A stretch of DNA of 64,000 bases from Xenophilus arseniciresistens (GCF_028023875.1 NZ_JAQIPB010000001.1:434001-498000); one strand, 5' to 3'; counted from the first letter of the stretch, positions 1 through 13,798 are shown. Notes: generated by a model not told the origin, from the sequence alone. Made by a program: numbers and translations.

Positions 1-1380
1 CAGGGTCTGCAGCTTGCTGCGGTCGTCGTTGCTCACGTTCGCGGGCGGGATGCGCGCGATCTTGGCCACGATTTCCTCGACCTCGGTCTTGCCGATGGTC
101 TTCTTGCGCTTGGAAGGCGCGAGGATGCGCTGCGCCGCACCGGCCTCGTCGATCACGTCGATGGCCTTGTCGGGCAGGTGGCGGTCGTTGATGTACTTGG
201 CCGACAGCTCGGCCGCCGCCTGCAGCGCAGCCGTGGCGTACTTGACGCTGTGGTGCTCCTCGAAGCGGCTCTTGAGCCCCTTGAGGATCTCGATGGTCTC
301 GGGCACCGTGGGCTCGACCACGTCCACCTTCTGGAAGCGCCGCGACAGCGCCGCGTCCTTCTCGAAGATGCCGCGGTATTCCGTGAAGGTGGTCGCGCCG
401 ATGCACTTGAGCTGGCCGCTGGAGAGCGCCGGCTTGAGCAGGTTCGACGCGTCCAGCGTGCCGCCCGAAGCCGCGCCGGCGCCGATCAGCGTGTGGATCT
501 CGTCGATGAACAGCACCGCGTTGGGCTTGTCCTTGAGCGACTTGAGCACGCCCTTGAGGCGCTGCTCGAAGTCGCCGCGGTACTTGGTGCCGGCCAGCAG
601 CGCGCCCATGTCCAGCGAGTACACGTTGGACTCGGCCAGGATGTCGGGCACGTCGCCCTGGGTGATGCGCCAGGCCAGGCCCTCGGCGATGGCCGTCTTG
701 CCAACGCCGGCTTCGCCCACCAGCAGCGGGTTGTTCTTGCGCCGGCGGCACAGGATCTGGATCACGCGCTCGACCTCGTAGTCGCGGCCGATCAGCGGAT
801 CGATCTTGCCGTCCTTGGCCTGCTGGTTGAGGTTGACGGTGAACTGCTCCAGCGGCGAGGCCTTCTCGTTCTTCTCGGCACCGCCGCCCTCCTCGCCTTC
901 CGACGAAGGCGCTTCGCCGCCCTTGGCGGGCTCGGGCGGATCGCTCTTCTTGATGCCGTGGGCGATGAAGTTCACCACGTCGAGGCGGGTGACGCCCTGC
1001 TGGTGCAGGTAGTAGACGGCGTGCGAATCCTTCTCGCCGAAGATGGCCACGAGCACATTGGCGCCCGTGACTTCCTTTTTGCCGTTGCCGGTGGACTGCA
1101 CGTGCATGATGGCGCGCTGGATCACGCGCTGGAAACCCAGCGTGGGCTGCGTGTCCACCTCGTCGGTGCCGGCCACCTGGGGCGTGTTGTCCTTGATGAA
1201 ATTCGTCAGCGATGCGCGCAGATCATCGATGTTGGCCGAGCATGCACGCAGCACTTCGGCGGCGCTCGGGTTGTCCAGCAAAGCGAGCAGCAGGTGTTCC
1301 ACGGTGATGAACTCGTGGCGCTGCTGGCGGGCCTCGACGAAGGCCATGTGCAAGCTGACTTCCAGTTCCTGGGCAATCAT
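1..1380 (-). CDS. clpA: ATP-dependent Clp protease ATP-binding subunit ClpA (3' end outside window)
   Basis: ClpA is the AAA+ unfoldase that feeds substrates into the ClpP peptidase in the cytoplasm. The first 460 codons are visible; the gene runs off the left edge, so the second AAA+ domain and the ClpP-docking loop are not seen. The N-terminus ([14 protein letters not shown]) is the double Clp-N repeat domain, about residues 1-145. An acidic Gly/Glu-rich linker (about 150-175) follows, then the first AAA+ domain with Walker A GEAGVGKT (222-229) and Walker B FIDEIH (about 291-296). It lies 60 nt downstream of clpS on the same strand, the usual adaptor-unfoldase operon. The identification is secure. 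Confidence 0.97.
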   Translation of the reverse strand, partial: MIAQELEVSLHMAFVEARQQRHEFITVEHLLLALLDNPSAAEVLRACSANIDDLRASLTNFIKDNTPQVAGTDEVDTQPTLGFQRVIQRAIMHVQSTGNGKKEVTGANVLVAIFGEKDSHAVYYLHQQGVTRLDVVNFIAHGIKKSDPPEPAKGGEAPSSEGEEGGGAEKNEKASPLEQFTVNLNQQAKDGKIDPLIGRDYEVERVIQILCRRRKNNPLLVGEAGVGKTAIAEGLAWRITQGDVPDILAESNVYSLDMGALLAGTKYRGDFEQRLKGVLKSLKDKPNAVLFIDEIHTLIGAGAASGGTLDASNLLKPALSSGQLKCIGATTFTEYRGIFEKDAALSRRFQKVDVVEPTVPETIEILKGLKSRFEEHHSVKYATAALQAAAELSAKYINDRHLPDKAIDVIDEAGAAQRILAPSKRKKTIGKTEVEEIVAKIARIPPANVSNDDRSKLQTL

Positions 1381-1440
1381 GTGATTTCCTTTGCCTTGCT
1401 GTGTGATGGGGCGATGACTTCAGATGGGTGAGACTCAGGC

Positions 1441-1797
1441 TTATTCAACCGGTTCACTGATGCACTGCAGCGGATGCCCGGCCTGCACTGCGGCTTCCAT
1501 CACCTGGTTCACCTTGGTGGCTGCCACGTCGCGGGGATAGACCCCACAGACGCCGCGGCCATCGAGATGGATCTTGAGCATGATCTGCGTGGCGGTCTCG
1601 CGGTCCTTGTTGAAGAACTCCTGCAGGACCACCACCACAAATTCCATCGGGGTGTAATCATCATTGAGCATCACCACCTGGTACATGCGCGGTGGTGCCG
1701 TCTTCTGCGGACGACGCTCCAGCACGACCGAGTCACCGTCGTCACGCTTGGGCGTGGCCGGTGCCGCGGGCGGCTTGGAGGGATTTTGGGTAGCCAT
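1441..1797 (-). CDS. clpS: ATP-dependent Clp protease adaptor ClpS
   Basis: ClpS is the N-degron recognin that binds the ClpA N-domain and delivers proteins with destabilising N-terminal residues to ClpAP. The start at MATQNPSK gives 118 residues; a longer upstream reading runs into sequence unlike ClpS, and MNF three codons earlier is a possible alternative. Residues 1-38 form a flexible Pro/Lys-rich extension. The core carries the substrate-pocket NDD motif (N45-D47) and the pocket histidine H77 in IHLDGRG, matching the family. clpA follows directly on the same strand. Upstream is the icd terminator (1919-1946), so clpSA should have its own promoter in the 120 nt between. Confidence 0.96.
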   Translation of the reverse strand: MATQNPSKPPAAPATPKRDDGDSVVLERRPQKTAPPRMYQVVMLNDDYTPMEFVVVVLQEFFNKDRETATQIMLKIHLDGRGVCGVYPRDVAATKVNQVMEAAVQAGHPLQCISEPVE

Positions 1798-1918
1798 GAA
1801 ATTCATTCTATAGAGCGGCGCCGGGCCGTGTGGGCGCGGCCTCCCGATCCCACAGATGCGGGCAAAAAACGGCACTGCAAGCGCCGGGCCTGGCGCGGCT
1901 TTGCAGCCCACCGGCCGG

Positions 1919-1946
1919 AAAAAAAAGGGCGCCCATCACGGCGCCC
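1919..1946 (-). terminator. Rho-independent terminator of icd
   Basis: Read on the minus strand, a 7-bp perfect stem (GGGCGCC / GGCGCCC, 1940-1946 with 1927-1933) with a 6-nt loop is followed by eight T residues (1919-1926). It starts 27 nt after the icd stop codon. Confidence 0.9.
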
Positions 1947-1972
1947 GGTCGCGAAGGCCCTGCCGGGGCCCT

Positions 1973-3241
1973 TCAGTCCAGCTCGGCCATGGCCTCGATC
2001 ATGACCTGGCCGAATCCCGAGCAACTGACCTGCGTGGCGCCTTCCATGAGCCGCGCGAAGTCGTAGGTGACCTTCTTGCTCAGGATCGCCGCTTCCAGCG
2101 ACCTGACGATGATGTCGGCCGCCTCGGTCCAGCCCATGTGGCGCAGCATCATCTCGGCCGACAGGATGCTGGAGCCCGGGTTCACGTAGTCCTTGCCGGC
2201 GTACTTGGGCGCCGTACCGTGGGTGACCTCGAACATGGCCACCTGCTCGTTGAGGTTGGCGCCGGGCGCGATGCCGATGCCGCCCACCTGCGCGGCCACG
2301 GCCTCGGAGATGTAGTCGCCGTTGAGGTTGAGCGTGGCGATCACGCTGTACTCGGCCGGACGCATCAGCACCTGCTGCAGGAAGGCATCGGCGATCACGT
2401 CCTTGATGATGATGCTCTTGCCGGTGGCGGGGTTCTTCACGCGCATCCACGGGCCGTCGTCCAGCAGTTCGCCGCCGAACTCCTTGGCCGCCACTTCATA
2501 AGCCCAGTCACGGAAGCCCCCTTCGGTGAACTTCATGATGTTGCCCTTGTGCACGAGGGTGACGCTGGGCTTGTTGTGGTCGATGGCGTACTGGATGGCC
2601 TTGCGCATCAGGCGCTGCGAGCCCTCGATGGACACGGGCTTGATGCCGATGGCCGAGGTCTCGGGGAAGCGGATCTTGCGCTCGCCCATCTGGTCGCGCA
2701 GGAAGCCGATGAGCTGCTGCGCCTTGTCGGAGCGGGCCTCGAATTCGATGCCGGCGTAGATGTCTTCCGAGTTCTCGCGGAACACGGTCATGTTGGTCTT
2801 CTCGGGCTCGCGCAGCGGCGAGGGCACGCCCTGGTAGTAGCGCACCGGGCGCAGGCAGACATACAGGTCCAGCGCCTGGCGCAGCGCCACGTTCAGCGAA
2901 CGGATGCCACCGCCCACCGGCGTGGTCAGCGGCCCCTTGATGGACACCACATGCTCGCGCACGGCCTGGAGCGTTTCATCGGGCAGCCAGGTGTCCGCGC
3001 CGTACAGGCGCGCAGCCTTCTCGCCCGCGAACACCTCCATCCAGCGGATGCTGCGACGCTCGCCATAGGCCCGGGCCACGGCCGCGTCCACCACCTTGAG
3101 CATCACGGGCGTCACGTCGCGGCCCACGCCGTCGCCTTCGATGAAGGGAATGATCGGCCGGTCGGGAACCTTCAGCGTCTGATCGGCCTGGACGGTGATG
3201 GCCTGGCCATCGGCGGGCAACTGGATGTGCTGGTAGGGCAT
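1973..3241 (-). CDS. icd: Isocitrate dehydrogenase, NADP-dependent, homodimeric type
   Basis: This TCA-cycle enzyme converts isocitrate to 2-oxoglutarate and CO2 with NADP (EC 1.1.1.42). It has 422 residues, the usual length for the E. coli Icd type. The isocitrate-binding Ser115 and Asn117 lie in [10 protein letters not shown], and the cofactor discriminator is Lys346-Tyr347 in [10 protein letters not shown], which corresponds to the Lys-Tyr pair that selects NADP in E. coli Icd. The start MPYQHIQ fits the family. It has its own terminator downstream. A second, unrelated monomeric NADP enzyme lies just beyond the convergent DUF192 gene, and an NAD-type homologue lies near 45 kb. Confidence 0.96.
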   Translation of the reverse strand: MPYQHIQLPADGQAITVQADQTLKVPDRPIIPFIEGDGVGRDVTPVMLKVVDAAVARAYGERRSIRWMEVFAGEKAARLYGADTWLPDETLQAVREHVVSIKGPLTTPVGGGIRSLNVALRQALDLYVCLRPVRYYQGVPSPLREPEKTNMTVFRENSEDIYAGIEFEARSDKAQQLIGFLRDQMGERKIRFPETSAIGIKPVSIEGSQRLMRKAIQYAIDHNKPSVTLVHKGNIMKFTEGGFRDWAYEVAAKEFGGELLDDGPWMRVKNPATGKSIIIKDVIADAFLQQVLMRPAEYSVIATLNLNGDYISEAVAAQVGGIGIAPGANLNEQVAMFEVTHGTAPKYAGKDYVNPGSSILSAEMMLRHMGWTEAADIIVRSLEAAILSKKVTYDFARLMEGATQVSCSGFGQVMIEAMAELD

Positions 3242-3416
3242 GGAGCGAGAACGGCGGGCGGATGCCGCGAGGCGAAGAAAGCGCGCAACGCACAGCAAAG
3301 GGATGCGCGCACAAAGCCGGAATTCTATGCACCGCATGCTGCGGGCTCGCGGCAAGCCCCGCCGACGCCGTCGCCTGGGTGCCAGGCCGGCGCAGGCGAT
3401 GCGCCCAGGCCTCACA

Positions 3417-3881
3417 ATGCGGCGCATGAAAGTGCTCCTGACCCTCGTGGCGGCCGCCCTGAGCGCCGCGACCGCCCTGGCCCAGCCCGCCGCGGGCCAG
3501 CCCCAGATGGACCTGCCGCGCGTGAAGCTTTCTGCCGGCATGCATGTGATCGACGCGCAGGTGGCGCGCACCGAGCAGCAGCGCAACACGGGCCTGATGT
3601 TCCGTGCCCAGATGCCGCAGCACGAGGGCATGCTCTTCGTCTTCGAGCAGCCGGCCGTGCAGTGCTTCTGGATGAAGAACACGCTGCTGCCGCTGACCGC
3701 CGCCTTCGTGGCCGACGACGGCACCATCGTCAACCTGGCCGACATGCAGCCGCAGACGCTGGACTCGCACTGCTCCACGCAAGCCGTGCGCTACGTGCTG
3801 GAGATGAACCAGGGCTGGTTCGCGCGCCGCGGCGTCAAGGCCGGCTCCCGACTCGGGGGCTTCGACGCGGGCAAGCGCTGA
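3417..3881 (+). CDS. Exported DUF192 family protein
   Basis: A small exported protein of the DUF192 family (154 residues); the biochemical function of the family is not established. The N-terminus [15 protein letters not shown]...ALA is a clear Sec signal peptide with cleavage expected after residue 22 or so. The family hallmarks QRNTGLMFR and [11 protein letters not shown] are both present, as is the C-terminal Val-Lys-Ala-Gly turn. Two in-frame ATG codons nine bases apart (3417 and 3426) are both possible starts; I chose the first because it adds the positive charges of the signal peptide. The gene stands alone, divergent from icd, and ends at a strong bidirectional terminator. Confidence 0.88.
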   Translation: MRRMKVLLTLVAAALSAATALAQPAAGQPQMDLPRVKLSAGMHVIDAQVARTEQQRNTGLMFRAQMPQHEGMLFVFEQPAVQCFWMKNTLLPLTAAFVADDGTIVNLADMQPQTLDSHCSTQAVRYVLEMNQGWFARRGVKAGSRLGGFDAGKR

Positions 3882-3912
3882 ATCGCTGCAGTCCTTCACG
3901 TGATCGCCCAAA

Positions 3913-3945
3913 GAAATGAGGCCCCGAGGGGCCTCATTTCTTTTT
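3913..3945 (+). terminator. Bidirectional Rho-independent terminator
   Basis: A 13-bp perfect inverted repeat (3913-3925 with 3928-3940), only 2 nt apart so the top pairs open into a short loop, is followed on the plus strand by five T residues. It sits between the convergent DUF192 gene and the monomeric isocitrate dehydrogenase gene. On the minus strand it is followed by TTT, so it can serve both. Confidence 0.9.
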
Positions 3946-3987
3946 CTGGCATGCGGCGCGAAGGCCGCATGCGCAGGGCGCGAACGA

Positions 3988-6225
<2,238 letters not shown>

Positions 6226-6440
6226 CTCGGTTTATCTCCAGGAAATCACAGCAAACACAGCCGCACGCCCGGCAGCCGAGCGCCCATGACTGAATACCAC
6301 ATGCGATTGTGCTTGGTGCGTCACGCGCACTCGGCCGGTTTTTGCAACCGTTTCCCGCAATGCGGAATCGGAATGACTTTTTTTTGAACTGCGCTTGCGT
6401 GCGCCCGCGCACTGCCTGCGCGTCGCACATGCACACGCGC

Positions 6441-6467
6441 ACAAAAAAGCCGGCACGCGGCCGGCTT
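6441..6467 (-). terminator. Rho-independent terminator of sodB
   Basis: On the minus strand an 8-bp stem AAGCCGGC / GCCGGCTT (6460-6467 with 6447-6454) with a 5-nt loop runs into a T-rich tract. It begins about 20 nt after the sodB stop. Confidence 0.88.
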
Positions 6468-6487
6468 GCTTGGCAAGCGCTGAAGGC

Positions 6488-7069
6488 TTAGCCGAAGTTC
6501 TTTTCAGCGAACTCCCAGTTGACCAGCTTGGCCAGGAAGGTTTCGACGAACTTGGGGCGCAGGTTGCGGTAGTCGATGTAGTAGGCGTGCTCCCAGACAT
6601 CCACGGTCAGCAGGGCCTTGTCCTCGGTGGTCAGGGGCGTGCCGGCGGCGCCAGTGTTGACGATGTCCACGCTGCCGTCGGCCTTCTTGACCAGCCAGGT
6701 CCAGCCCGAGCCGAAGTTGCCCACGGCCGACTTGACGAAAGCTTCCTTGAAGGCGTCGAAGCTGCCCCACTTGGCGTCAATGGCCTTGGCCAGCGCGCCG
6801 CCGGGAGCGCCGCCGCCCTGGGGCTTCATGCAGTTCCAGAAGAAGGTGTGGTTCCAGATCTGGGCCGCGTTGTTGTAGATGCCGCCGCTGGACTTCTTGA
6901 CGATCTCTTCGAGCGTCATGTTCTCGAACTCGGTGCCCTTCTGCAGGTTGTTCAGGTTCACCACGTAGGCGTTGTGGTGCTTGCCGTGGTGGAACTCCAG
7001 GGTTTCCTTGGAGTACTCGGGCGCCAGGGCGTCGATGGCGTACGGCAGAGGAGGCAGAACGTGTTCCAT
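6488..7069 (-). CDS. sodB: Superoxide dismutase, iron type
   Basis: Cytoplasmic Fe-superoxide dismutase converting superoxide to oxygen and hydrogen peroxide. It has 193 residues, the family's size. The metal ligands are visible as H27, H74, D157 and H161 (last two in the signature DVWEHAYY). Gln70 in the AAQIWNH segment is the residue position typical of iron rather than manganese enzymes. There is no signal peptide. The gene follows xseA with a 41-nt gap on the same strand and ends with its own terminator, so xseA-sodB is probably one transcript with possible extra promoter activity near xseA's end. Confidence 0.96.
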   Translation of the reverse strand: MEHVLPPLPYAIDALAPEYSKETLEFHHGKHHNAYVVNLNNLQKGTEFENMTLEEIVKKSSGGIYNNAAQIWNHTFFWNCMKPQGGGAPGGALAKAIDAKWGSFDAFKEAFVKSAVGNFGSGWTWLVKKADGSVDIVNTGAAGTPLTTEDKALLTVDVWEHAYYIDYRNLRPKFVETFLAKLVNWEFAEKNFG

Positions 7070-7110
7070 GGTGATTGCTCGTGGGTTGGTTGGAATTGGA
7101 GTCGGGGATT

Positions 7111-8433
7111 CTAGGAACGATTGGCGCGCGTTCGCGTCGGACCGGGGCCTGACCCCACTTCGTCCACAGTCATGCGCGCCTGGCCGTCGGCCAGCGTGGC
7201 GTGGATGGCGGCACCGGGCTGCAGTTGCGCCACGCGCGTGAGGGCCTGGCCCGAGGCATCGGTGAGCCAGGCATAGCCGCGCTGCAGCACCACCGCGGGA
7301 TCGAGCAGGCCCAGCCGCAGCGCCAGCCGCTCCAGTTGCTGCGCCTGGCGCTGCACATGCCCGGCCAGTGCGCGGGGCAAGGCCTGTTGCCGCTCAGCAT
7401 GACGATCCTGCGCTGCCTGCAGCGCGATGCGCAGGCCATGGCGCAGGCGCTGCGCGCGCTGTTGCAGCGCCAATTGCTGGCGCGCGGCCAGTGCAGACGG
7501 CCGGCCCAGCCGGGCGGCCACGCGGTCCAGCCGCTGGCCGCGCTGGTCGATCTGGGCCACAAGCGCATCGCGCAGGCGCCGCTGCAACTGCTCGAGCAGC
7601 GCCAGGTGCTGTTCACGCGGCGCGGCCACCAGTTCGGCCGCGGCCGTGGGGGTGGGCGCGCGCAGGTCGGCACAGAAATCGGCGATGCTGAAGTCGGTCT
7701 CGTGCCCCACCCCCACCACCACCGGCACCGGGCTGCGCACGATGGTGCGGGCCAGGGCCTCGTCGTTGAAGGCCCAGAGGTCCTCGATGGAGCCGCCACC
7801 GCGCACCAGCAGGATCACGTCCACGGCGGGCTGTAGCGTGTACAGCGACTGCAGTGCGGCGATCAGCTCGGCAGGCGCCTGCGCGCCCTGGACCAAAGCC
7901 GGCGCCAGCACCACCGGCAGGTGGGGCACGCGGCGGCGCAGCGCCGTCACCACATCGTGCAGCGCAGCGGCGCCCGGCGAAGTGACGAGCCCGATGCGCA
8001 GTGGCAGCGCCGGCAGCGGCCGCTTGCGCGCCGCATCGAACAGGCCCTCGGCCTCCAGCTTGGCCTTGCGCAGCAGGAACTGCTCGAACAGCGAGCCCTG
8101 GCCGGCGCGGCGCAGGCTCTCGACCACCAGTTGAAGCTCGCCGCGCGGCTCATAGACGCCAAGCCGGCCGCGCAGTTCCACGCGGTCGCCGCCCTGCGGC
8201 GCAAAGTCCAGCAGTTGCGCGGCGCGCCGGAACATGGCGCAGCGCAGCTGGCCCGCATCGTCCTTGAGCGTGAAGTAGCAGTGGCCGCTGGCCGCGCGCA
8301 TGAAGCCCGAGATCTCGCCCTGCACGCTGACCGGGTTGAAGCGGGCCTCCAGGGCATCGGCCACGGCGCGGCACAGCGCGCCCACGGCCCAGACGCGGGA
8401 GGCCGGGGCCTGGCCGGAAAGTGGCGTGTTCAT
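7111..8433 (-). CDS. xseA: Exodeoxyribonuclease VII large subunit
   Basis: Large catalytic subunit of exonuclease VII, which degrades single-stranded DNA into short oligonucleotides during repair; it works with XseB, which is not in this window. The 440 residues show the N-terminal OB-fold (about 13-110, [27 protein letters not shown]) and the catalytic domain with the conserved segments [28 protein letters not shown] and [13 protein letters not shown]. The Ala/Gln-rich C-terminal half is coiled-coil-like, as usual. It is the first gene of an xseA-sodB unit and is divergent from exbB. Confidence 0.95.
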   Translation of the reverse strand: MNTPLSGQAPASRVWAVGALCRAVADALEARFNPVSVQGEISGFMRAASGHCYFTLKDDAGQLRCAMFRRAAQLLDFAPQGGDRVELRGRLGVYEPRGELQLVVESLRRAGQGSLFEQFLLRKAKLEAEGLFDAARKRPLPALPLRIGLVTSPGAAALHDVVTALRRRVPHLPVVLAPALVQGAQAPAELIAALQSLYTLQPAVDVILLVRGGGSIEDLWAFNDEALARTIVRSPVPVVVGVGHETDFSIADFCADLRAPTPTAAAELVAAPREQHLALLEQLQRRLRDALVAQIDQRGQRLDRVAARLGRPSALAARQQLALQQRAQRLRHGLRIALQAAQDRHAERQQALPRALAGHVQRQAQQLERLALRLGLLDPAVVLQRGYAWLTDASGQALTRVAQLQPGAAIHATLADGQARMTVDEVGSGPGPTRTRANRS

Positions 8434-8749
8434 GCCCGCGCCCTCACAGCCGTCCCCAGCCCGGCCCGCCGGCCGGCAGCGGCCGGAAAAGCCCTGCAGG
8501 GCGCCCCGGAAAGCCGCAGGTTGCTGTGCAAGTGACTGTCGTGATTGAAGAAATTACTGCTCAAAATTGCGTCGTTCTGTTGCGAGGCCCAGCCGGCGCG
8601 GCCTCGCGGCACTTCCGCATGCGGTTACTCACAAAGTTGTCCACAGAAAATGTGCGTCAGATGACGGCTCTGTGAGAGGGAGAACGGTCAAGGCGCTCGG
8701 TCATAATCGCCGCGCCTGAAATGCAGGGCCGCGCGCCCGGAGGACGCTC
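8434..8749. other. Divergent intergenic region between xseA and exbB
   Basis: This 316-nt stretch holds no coding sequence I can support. It contains an 8-bp inverted repeat with a 10-nt loop (8582-8589 with 8600-8607) and a TTGTCCACA nonamer (8637-8645). A CATAAT hexamer at 8702-8707, about 45 nt before exbB, could be a -10 element for exbB, but no convincing -35 is visible. Confidence 0.6.
8739..8743 (+). promoter_or_regulatory. Ribosome binding site supporting the TTG start of exbB
   Basis: GGAGG lies 6 nt upstream of the TTG at 8750. No in-frame ATG precedes the first transmembrane segment, so this site decides the start. Confidence 0.75.
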
Positions 8750-9382
8750 TTGTTTTCGATCATAGTTGCTGCTGGATGGCCGATCTGGCCCCTGCTGATC
8801 TGCTCCGTGGCGGCCCTGGCGCTGATCATCGAGCGCTTCGTCAGCCTCAAGCCGGCCAAGGTCCTGCCCCCGAAGCTGCTGGACGAGGCCATGCATGCCT
8901 CGCAGGGCGGCGTGCCGGGCCCCGACGTGGTGACGCGGCTGGAACAGAACTCGGCCCTGGGCAGCGTGCTGGCCGCCGGCTTCAGGGCGGTGAACGCCAA
9001 TCCGGCCTGCAGCGACGACGACGTGCGCCAGGCCATGGAATCGGCCGGCCGCTCGGTGGCGCACCGGCTCGAGCGCTACCTCCCTGCGCTGGGCACCATC
9101 GCCTCGGCCGCGCCGCTGCTGGGCCTGCTGGGCACCGTGATCGGCATGATCGAGATCTTCGGCTCGCAGGCGCCCACCGCGGGCGGCGGGGTCTCGGGCA
9201 ACCCGGGGCAACTGGCGCATGGCATCTCCATCGCGCTCTACAACACGGCCTTCGGCCTGATCGTCGCCATTCCGGCGCTGATCTTCTGGCGCTACTTCCG
9301 CACGCGCGTGGACGAATACCTGCTCAAGATGGAACTGGCGGGCGAGCAGTTCGCGCGCCACCTGGCCCGCGTGCGCCGTTGA
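8750..9382 (+). CDS. exbB: ExbB/TolQ/MotA-family proton channel protein
   Basis: Inner-membrane proton channel subunit that with ExbD energises TonB-dependent transport. It has 210 residues and starts with TTG, backed by a GGAGG six bases upstream. Three membrane segments are visible: an N-terminal helix (residues about 5-22, AAGWPIWPLLICSVAALAL), and two in the C-terminal part around LGTIASAAPLLGLLGTVIGMIEIF (family signature) and ALYNTAFGLIVAIPALIFWRYF. exbD follows after 19 nt. No tonB is nearby, so a role with a remote TonB, or as a Tol-like system, is open. Confidence 0.93.
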   Translation: MFSIIVAAGWPIWPLLICSVAALALIIERFVSLKPAKVLPPKLLDEAMHASQGGVPGPDVVTRLEQNSALGSVLAAGFRAVNANPACSDDDVRQAMESAGRSVAHRLERYLPALGTIASAAPLLGLLGTVIGMIEIFGSQAPTAGGGVSGNPGQLAHGISIALYNTAFGLIVAIPALIFWRYFRTRVDEYLLKMELAGEQFARHLARVRR

Positions 9383-9401
9383 GCGCACCAGGACGCACCC
9401 G

Positions 9402-9836
9402 ATGAGCCGCATGCGCTTTGACCGCGGCAGCACGCCGGAGCCGGAGATCAACCTGATCCCCTTCATCGACGTGCTGCTGGTGATCCTCATCTTCCTGATG
9501 CTGACCACCACCTACAGCAAGTTCACCGAGATGGAGGTGCGCCTGCCGGTGGCCGACACCGAACAGCAGCGCGACCGGCCCAAGGAAGTGATCGTGGCCG
9601 TGGCGGCCGACGGCCGCTATGCCGTCAACAAGACCCAGCTGCCAGACCGCAGCGTGGACAGCGTGGCCGCCGCACTGGGCGCCGCCGCCGGCAGCGCGCC
9701 GGGCAGCGTGATCATCATCAGCGCCGACGCATCGGCGCCGCACCAGTCCGTGATCACCGTGATGGAGGCCGCGCGGCGCGCGGGCCTCATGCAGATCACC
9801 TTCGCCGCCCAGTCGGCGGCGCGCGCGGCGCCCTGA
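9402..9836 (+). CDS. exbD: ExbD/TolR-family biopolymer transport protein
   Basis: Partner of ExbB in the proton-driven motor. It has 144 residues: a short cytoplasmic N-terminus, one transmembrane helix (about 20-36, LIPFIDVLLVILIFLML) containing the essential protonatable Asp23 (Asp25 in E. coli ExbD), and a periplasmic domain. The C-terminal residues are Ala-rich. It is followed by lpxK, so proton-motor and lipid A genes are probably co-transcribed. Confidence 0.94.
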   Translation: MSRMRFDRGSTPEPEINLIPFIDVLLVILIFLMLTTTYSKFTEMEVRLPVADTEQQRDRPKEVIVAVAADGRYAVNKTQLPDRSVDSVAAALGAAAGSAPGSVIIISADASAPHQSVITVMEAARRAGLMQITFAAQSAARAAP

Positions 9837-9859
9837 GCGCCGCCCCCCCGGCCTTTGCA

Positions 9860-10876
9860 TTGCCCGTGAGCGCCGCCGGCCTGCTGCAGCGCGCCTGGCG
9901 CACCCGCGGGGCGCTGGCCTGGACGCTGCGTCCGCTGTCCTGGCTTTTTGCAGGGCTCGCAGCCGTGCATCGCCTTCAATACCGACGCGGCTGGAAGACC
10001 GTGCACCGGCTGCCCGTGCCCGTGGTGGTGGTGGGCAACGTGGTCGCGGGCGGCGCGGGCAAGACGCCGGTGGTGATCGCGCTGGTGCAGCACCTGCGTG
10101 CTCGCGGCCTTCAGGTGGGCGTGGTCTCGCGCGGCTACGGGCGGCGCACCAACGAGGGGCGCCTGGTCCTGCCGGGCAGCGACCCGCGCGACGTGGGCGA
10201 CGAACCGCTGCTGATCGTGCGCGCCACGGGCGCTCCGCTGGCCGTGGACCGCGACCGCGTTGCCGCCGCACAGCGGTTGCTGGCTGCGCATCCGCAGCTG
10301 CAGCTGATCGTGAGCGACGACGGCCTGCAGCACCTGGCCCTGGCGCGCGACGTGGAGATCTGCGTCTTCGACGACCGCGGCGTGGGCAACGGCTGGCTGC
10401 TGCCGGCCGGCCCGCTGCGCGAAGCCTGGCCCCGCCCTTGCGACCTGGTGCTGCACACCGGCAGCCAGCCCGCTTTCGATGGCTTCACCGCGCAGCGCGC
10501 GCTGGCCGATGCCGCCGTGACACGCGACGGGCGCAGCGTGCCGCTGGCCGAACTGGCGCAGCGCGCCGATCTGGTGGCGGTGGCCGGGATCGCGCAGCCG
10601 CAAAATTTCTTCGACATGCTGCGCGCACGCGGCGTGCAGCCTGCGCAGTGCATCGCGCTGCCCGACCACCACGACTTCGCCGGCCCGCCGCCCTGGCCCG
10701 CAGACGCGCTGCTGCTGTGCACCGAAAAGGACGCGGCCAAGCTCTGGCAGCGCGCGCCCACGGCCCTGGCGGTGCCACTGCACTTCATGCCCGAGCCGGC
10801 CTTCTTCGCTGCACTGGATGCGAAGCTCGCTCAGGTGCCACGACTATCATCCACGCATGGATACGAAGCTGCTTGA
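9860..10876 (+). CDS. lpxK: Tetraacyldisaccharide 4'-kinase LpxK
   Basis: LpxK phosphorylates the 4' position of the lipid A disaccharide at the inner membrane, giving lipid IVA. It has 338 residues, family length, with an N-terminal membrane anchor (about 20-40) and Walker [32 protein letters not shown] and [10 protein letters not shown] are also family motifs. The reading begins with TTG at 9860; a GTG at 9866 is an equally good start and would shorten the protein by two residues. The 3' end overlaps the next gene by 20 nt, indicating translational coupling. Confidence 0.94.
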   Translation: MPVSAAGLLQRAWRTRGALAWTLRPLSWLFAGLAAVHRLQYRRGWKTVHRLPVPVVVVGNVVAGGAGKTPVVIALVQHLRARGLQVGVVSRGYGRRTNEGRLVLPGSDPRDVGDEPLLIVRATGAPLAVDRDRVAAAQRLLAAHPQLQLIVSDDGLQHLALARDVEICVFDDRGVGNGWLLPAGPLREAWPRPCDLVLHTGSQPAFDGFTAQRALADAAVTRDGRSVPLAELAQRADLVAVAGIAQPQNFFDMLRARGVQPAQCIALPDHHDFAGPPPWPADALLLCTEKDAAKLWQRAPTALAVPLHFMPEPAFFAALDAKLAQVPRLSSTHGYEAA

Positions 10877-11039
10877 ATTGCTGGTCTGCCCCGTCACCAA
10901 GGGCCCCTTGACCTGGAACCCGCAGAAGCAGGAACTGAGCTCGCGCAGCGCCCGCCTGGCCTACCCGGTGCGCGACGGCATTCCCATCCTGCTCGAAACC
11001 GAAGCCCGCACGCTGAGCGACGAGGAGCTAGAGCTTTGA
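10857..11039 (+). CDS. Trm112/YcaR family small protein
   Basis: A 60-residue protein of the Trm112/YcaR family, commonly located between lpxK and kdsB. In other organisms Trm112 proteins activate methyltransferases; the bacterial role is uncertain. Motifs [14 protein letters not shown] and [16 protein letters not shown] are diagnostic. Only one of the zinc-ligand cysteines of YcaR-like proteins is retained (C11); the partner positions are Thr and Ser, so zinc binding is unlikely. The start overlaps the end of lpxK. Confidence 0.9.
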   Translation: MDTKLLELLVCPVTKGPLTWNPQKQELSSRSARLAYPVRDGIPILLETEARTLSDEELEL

Positions 11040-12668
<1,629 letters not shown>

Positions 12669-12691
12669 AGCACGGCCCGCCTCGCCCAGAC

Positions 12692-12728
12692 AAAACCCCC
12701 GTGCAGCCCACGGGGGTTTTCTTTTTTT
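12692..12728 (+). terminator. Rho-independent terminator of adk
   Basis: A 12-bp perfect stem (12692-12703 with 12709-12720), 5-nt loop, then CTTTTTTT. Confidence 0.93.
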
Positions 12729-12745
12729 GGTCTGCGCGCCTGGCC

Positions 12746-13741
12746 TCAGCCTGGCGGCGTGGGCGCAGCTTGCCCATCGAGCAGCGCGAGCTGCATGGCG
12801 ATGCGCGCCTGCACCGGCGTGAGCGCGCCGGCACCGGGCAGCACGTCGCCCGCATGCGCCAGCACGCGCCCCGCCGCACAGCGCGTGCTGCGCCACACCG
12901 GCAGGCCGGCCGCCTGCGCGCGCAGCGCAGCGGCTTCCAGGGGCTGGCTCAGGGTGCCGTTGCCGGTGCCCGCCAGCACCAGGCCCTGAACGGCATCCTC
13001 GGACCCAGACGCGCGCTCGCGCAGCAGCAGATCGATCAGGCGCCCGTCCGCACCCGCGTGGTTGCCCAGAATCTCCACCCGCGGCAAGGCAGGCGCCGCC
13101 AGCACCTTCTGCCGCCGCGCCTCGGTCGCCGAGGCGGGCGGCTGCGGCCAATCCCTCAGGCGGCGCAAGCGCCCTTCCTCCATGTCGCCCAGCAGCCCTT
13201 CGTCGCCGGAGCTGAAGGCGTCCAGCCGGTAGGTGTGCTGCTTGCGCAGCGCGGCGCCGCCATGCACCCTGGCCGCGCAGACGGCCAGCACGCCGGTGGC
13301 CCCGGGCGTGGCGGCCACCGCAACGGCATCGCGCAGGTTCTGCGGGCCGTCGGGCGCCAGCGCCGTCGCCGGCCGCATGGCGCAGGTCAGCACCAGGGGC
13401 TTGCCCGCCGGCAGCACGCTGTGCAGGAAGAAGGCCGTTTCCTCCAGCGTGTCGGTGCCGTGGGTGACGACGATGCCATCGAGCCCGTCCTGCGCCAGCG
13501 CCTGCACCAGGCGGCGCACCAGGGCCTGCCACACGGCCAGGTCCATGTCCTTGCTGTCGATGTTGGCCACCTGCGCCGCCTGCAGCGCCACGCCGGGCAC
13601 CGCGATGCCGCCCAGCAGCTGCTGCACGCCGATCTGGCCTGCCCTGTAGCCCAGCGCGTCGGCCGCGTCGGCGGCCGCGCCGGCAATGGTGCCGCCCGTG
13701 CCCAGCACCAGCACCTGTCGCATCCTTTGCACATCACTCAT
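12746..13741 (-). CDS. L-asparaginase
   Basis: Hydrolyses L-asparagine to aspartate and ammonia. The protein has 331 residues. Both catalytic threonine signatures are visible: TGGTIAG near residue 15 and VVTHGTDTLEETAFFL near residue 97. There is no signal peptide, so the enzyme is predicted cytoplasmic even though the sequence resembles the high-affinity group. The gene is monocistronic, convergent with adk and divergent from lexA, so its promoter shares the 122-nt region that carries two LexA boxes. Whether LexA affects it is unknown. Confidence 0.9.
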   Translation of the reverse strand: MSDVQRMRQVLVLGTGGTIAGAAADAADALGYRAGQIGVQQLLGGIAVPGVALQAAQVANIDSKDMDLAVWQALVRRLVQALAQDGLDGIVVTHGTDTLEETAFFLHSVLPAGKPLVLTCAMRPATALAPDGPQNLRDAVAVAATPGATGVLAVCAARVHGGAALRKQHTYRLDAFSSGDEGLLGDMEEGRLRRLRDWPQPPASATEARRQKVLAAPALPRVEILGNHAGADGRLIDLLLRERASGSEDAVQGLVLAGTGNGTLSQPLEAAALRAQAAGLPVWRSTRCAAGRVLAHAGDVLPGAGALTPVQARIAMQLALLDGQAAPTPPG

Positions 13742-13779
13742 CGTTCATGGCTCCATGGCGCTTGCCAGATCGTCAATAG

Positions 13780-13795
13780 CTGGTTAAAAATACAG
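13780..13795 (+). promoter_or_regulatory. LexA (SOS) box 1 upstream of lexA
   Basis: CTG-N10-CAG with an A/T-rich centre (CTGGTTAAAAATACAG). It fits the gammaproteobacterial/betaproteobacterial SOS-box pattern and lies 84 nt before the lexA start. Confidence 0.8.
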
Positions 13796-13798
13796 TCA

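Noticed and set aside
8582-8607. GC-rich hairpin between xseA and exbB as a terminator
   Set aside because: No gene ends toward it and no T run follows on either strand.
8637-8645. TTGTCCACA, a DnaA-box-like nonamer
   Set aside because: A single imperfect copy in an intergenic gap; no cluster of boxes, no dnaA/dnaN/gyrB neighbours, so not an origin.
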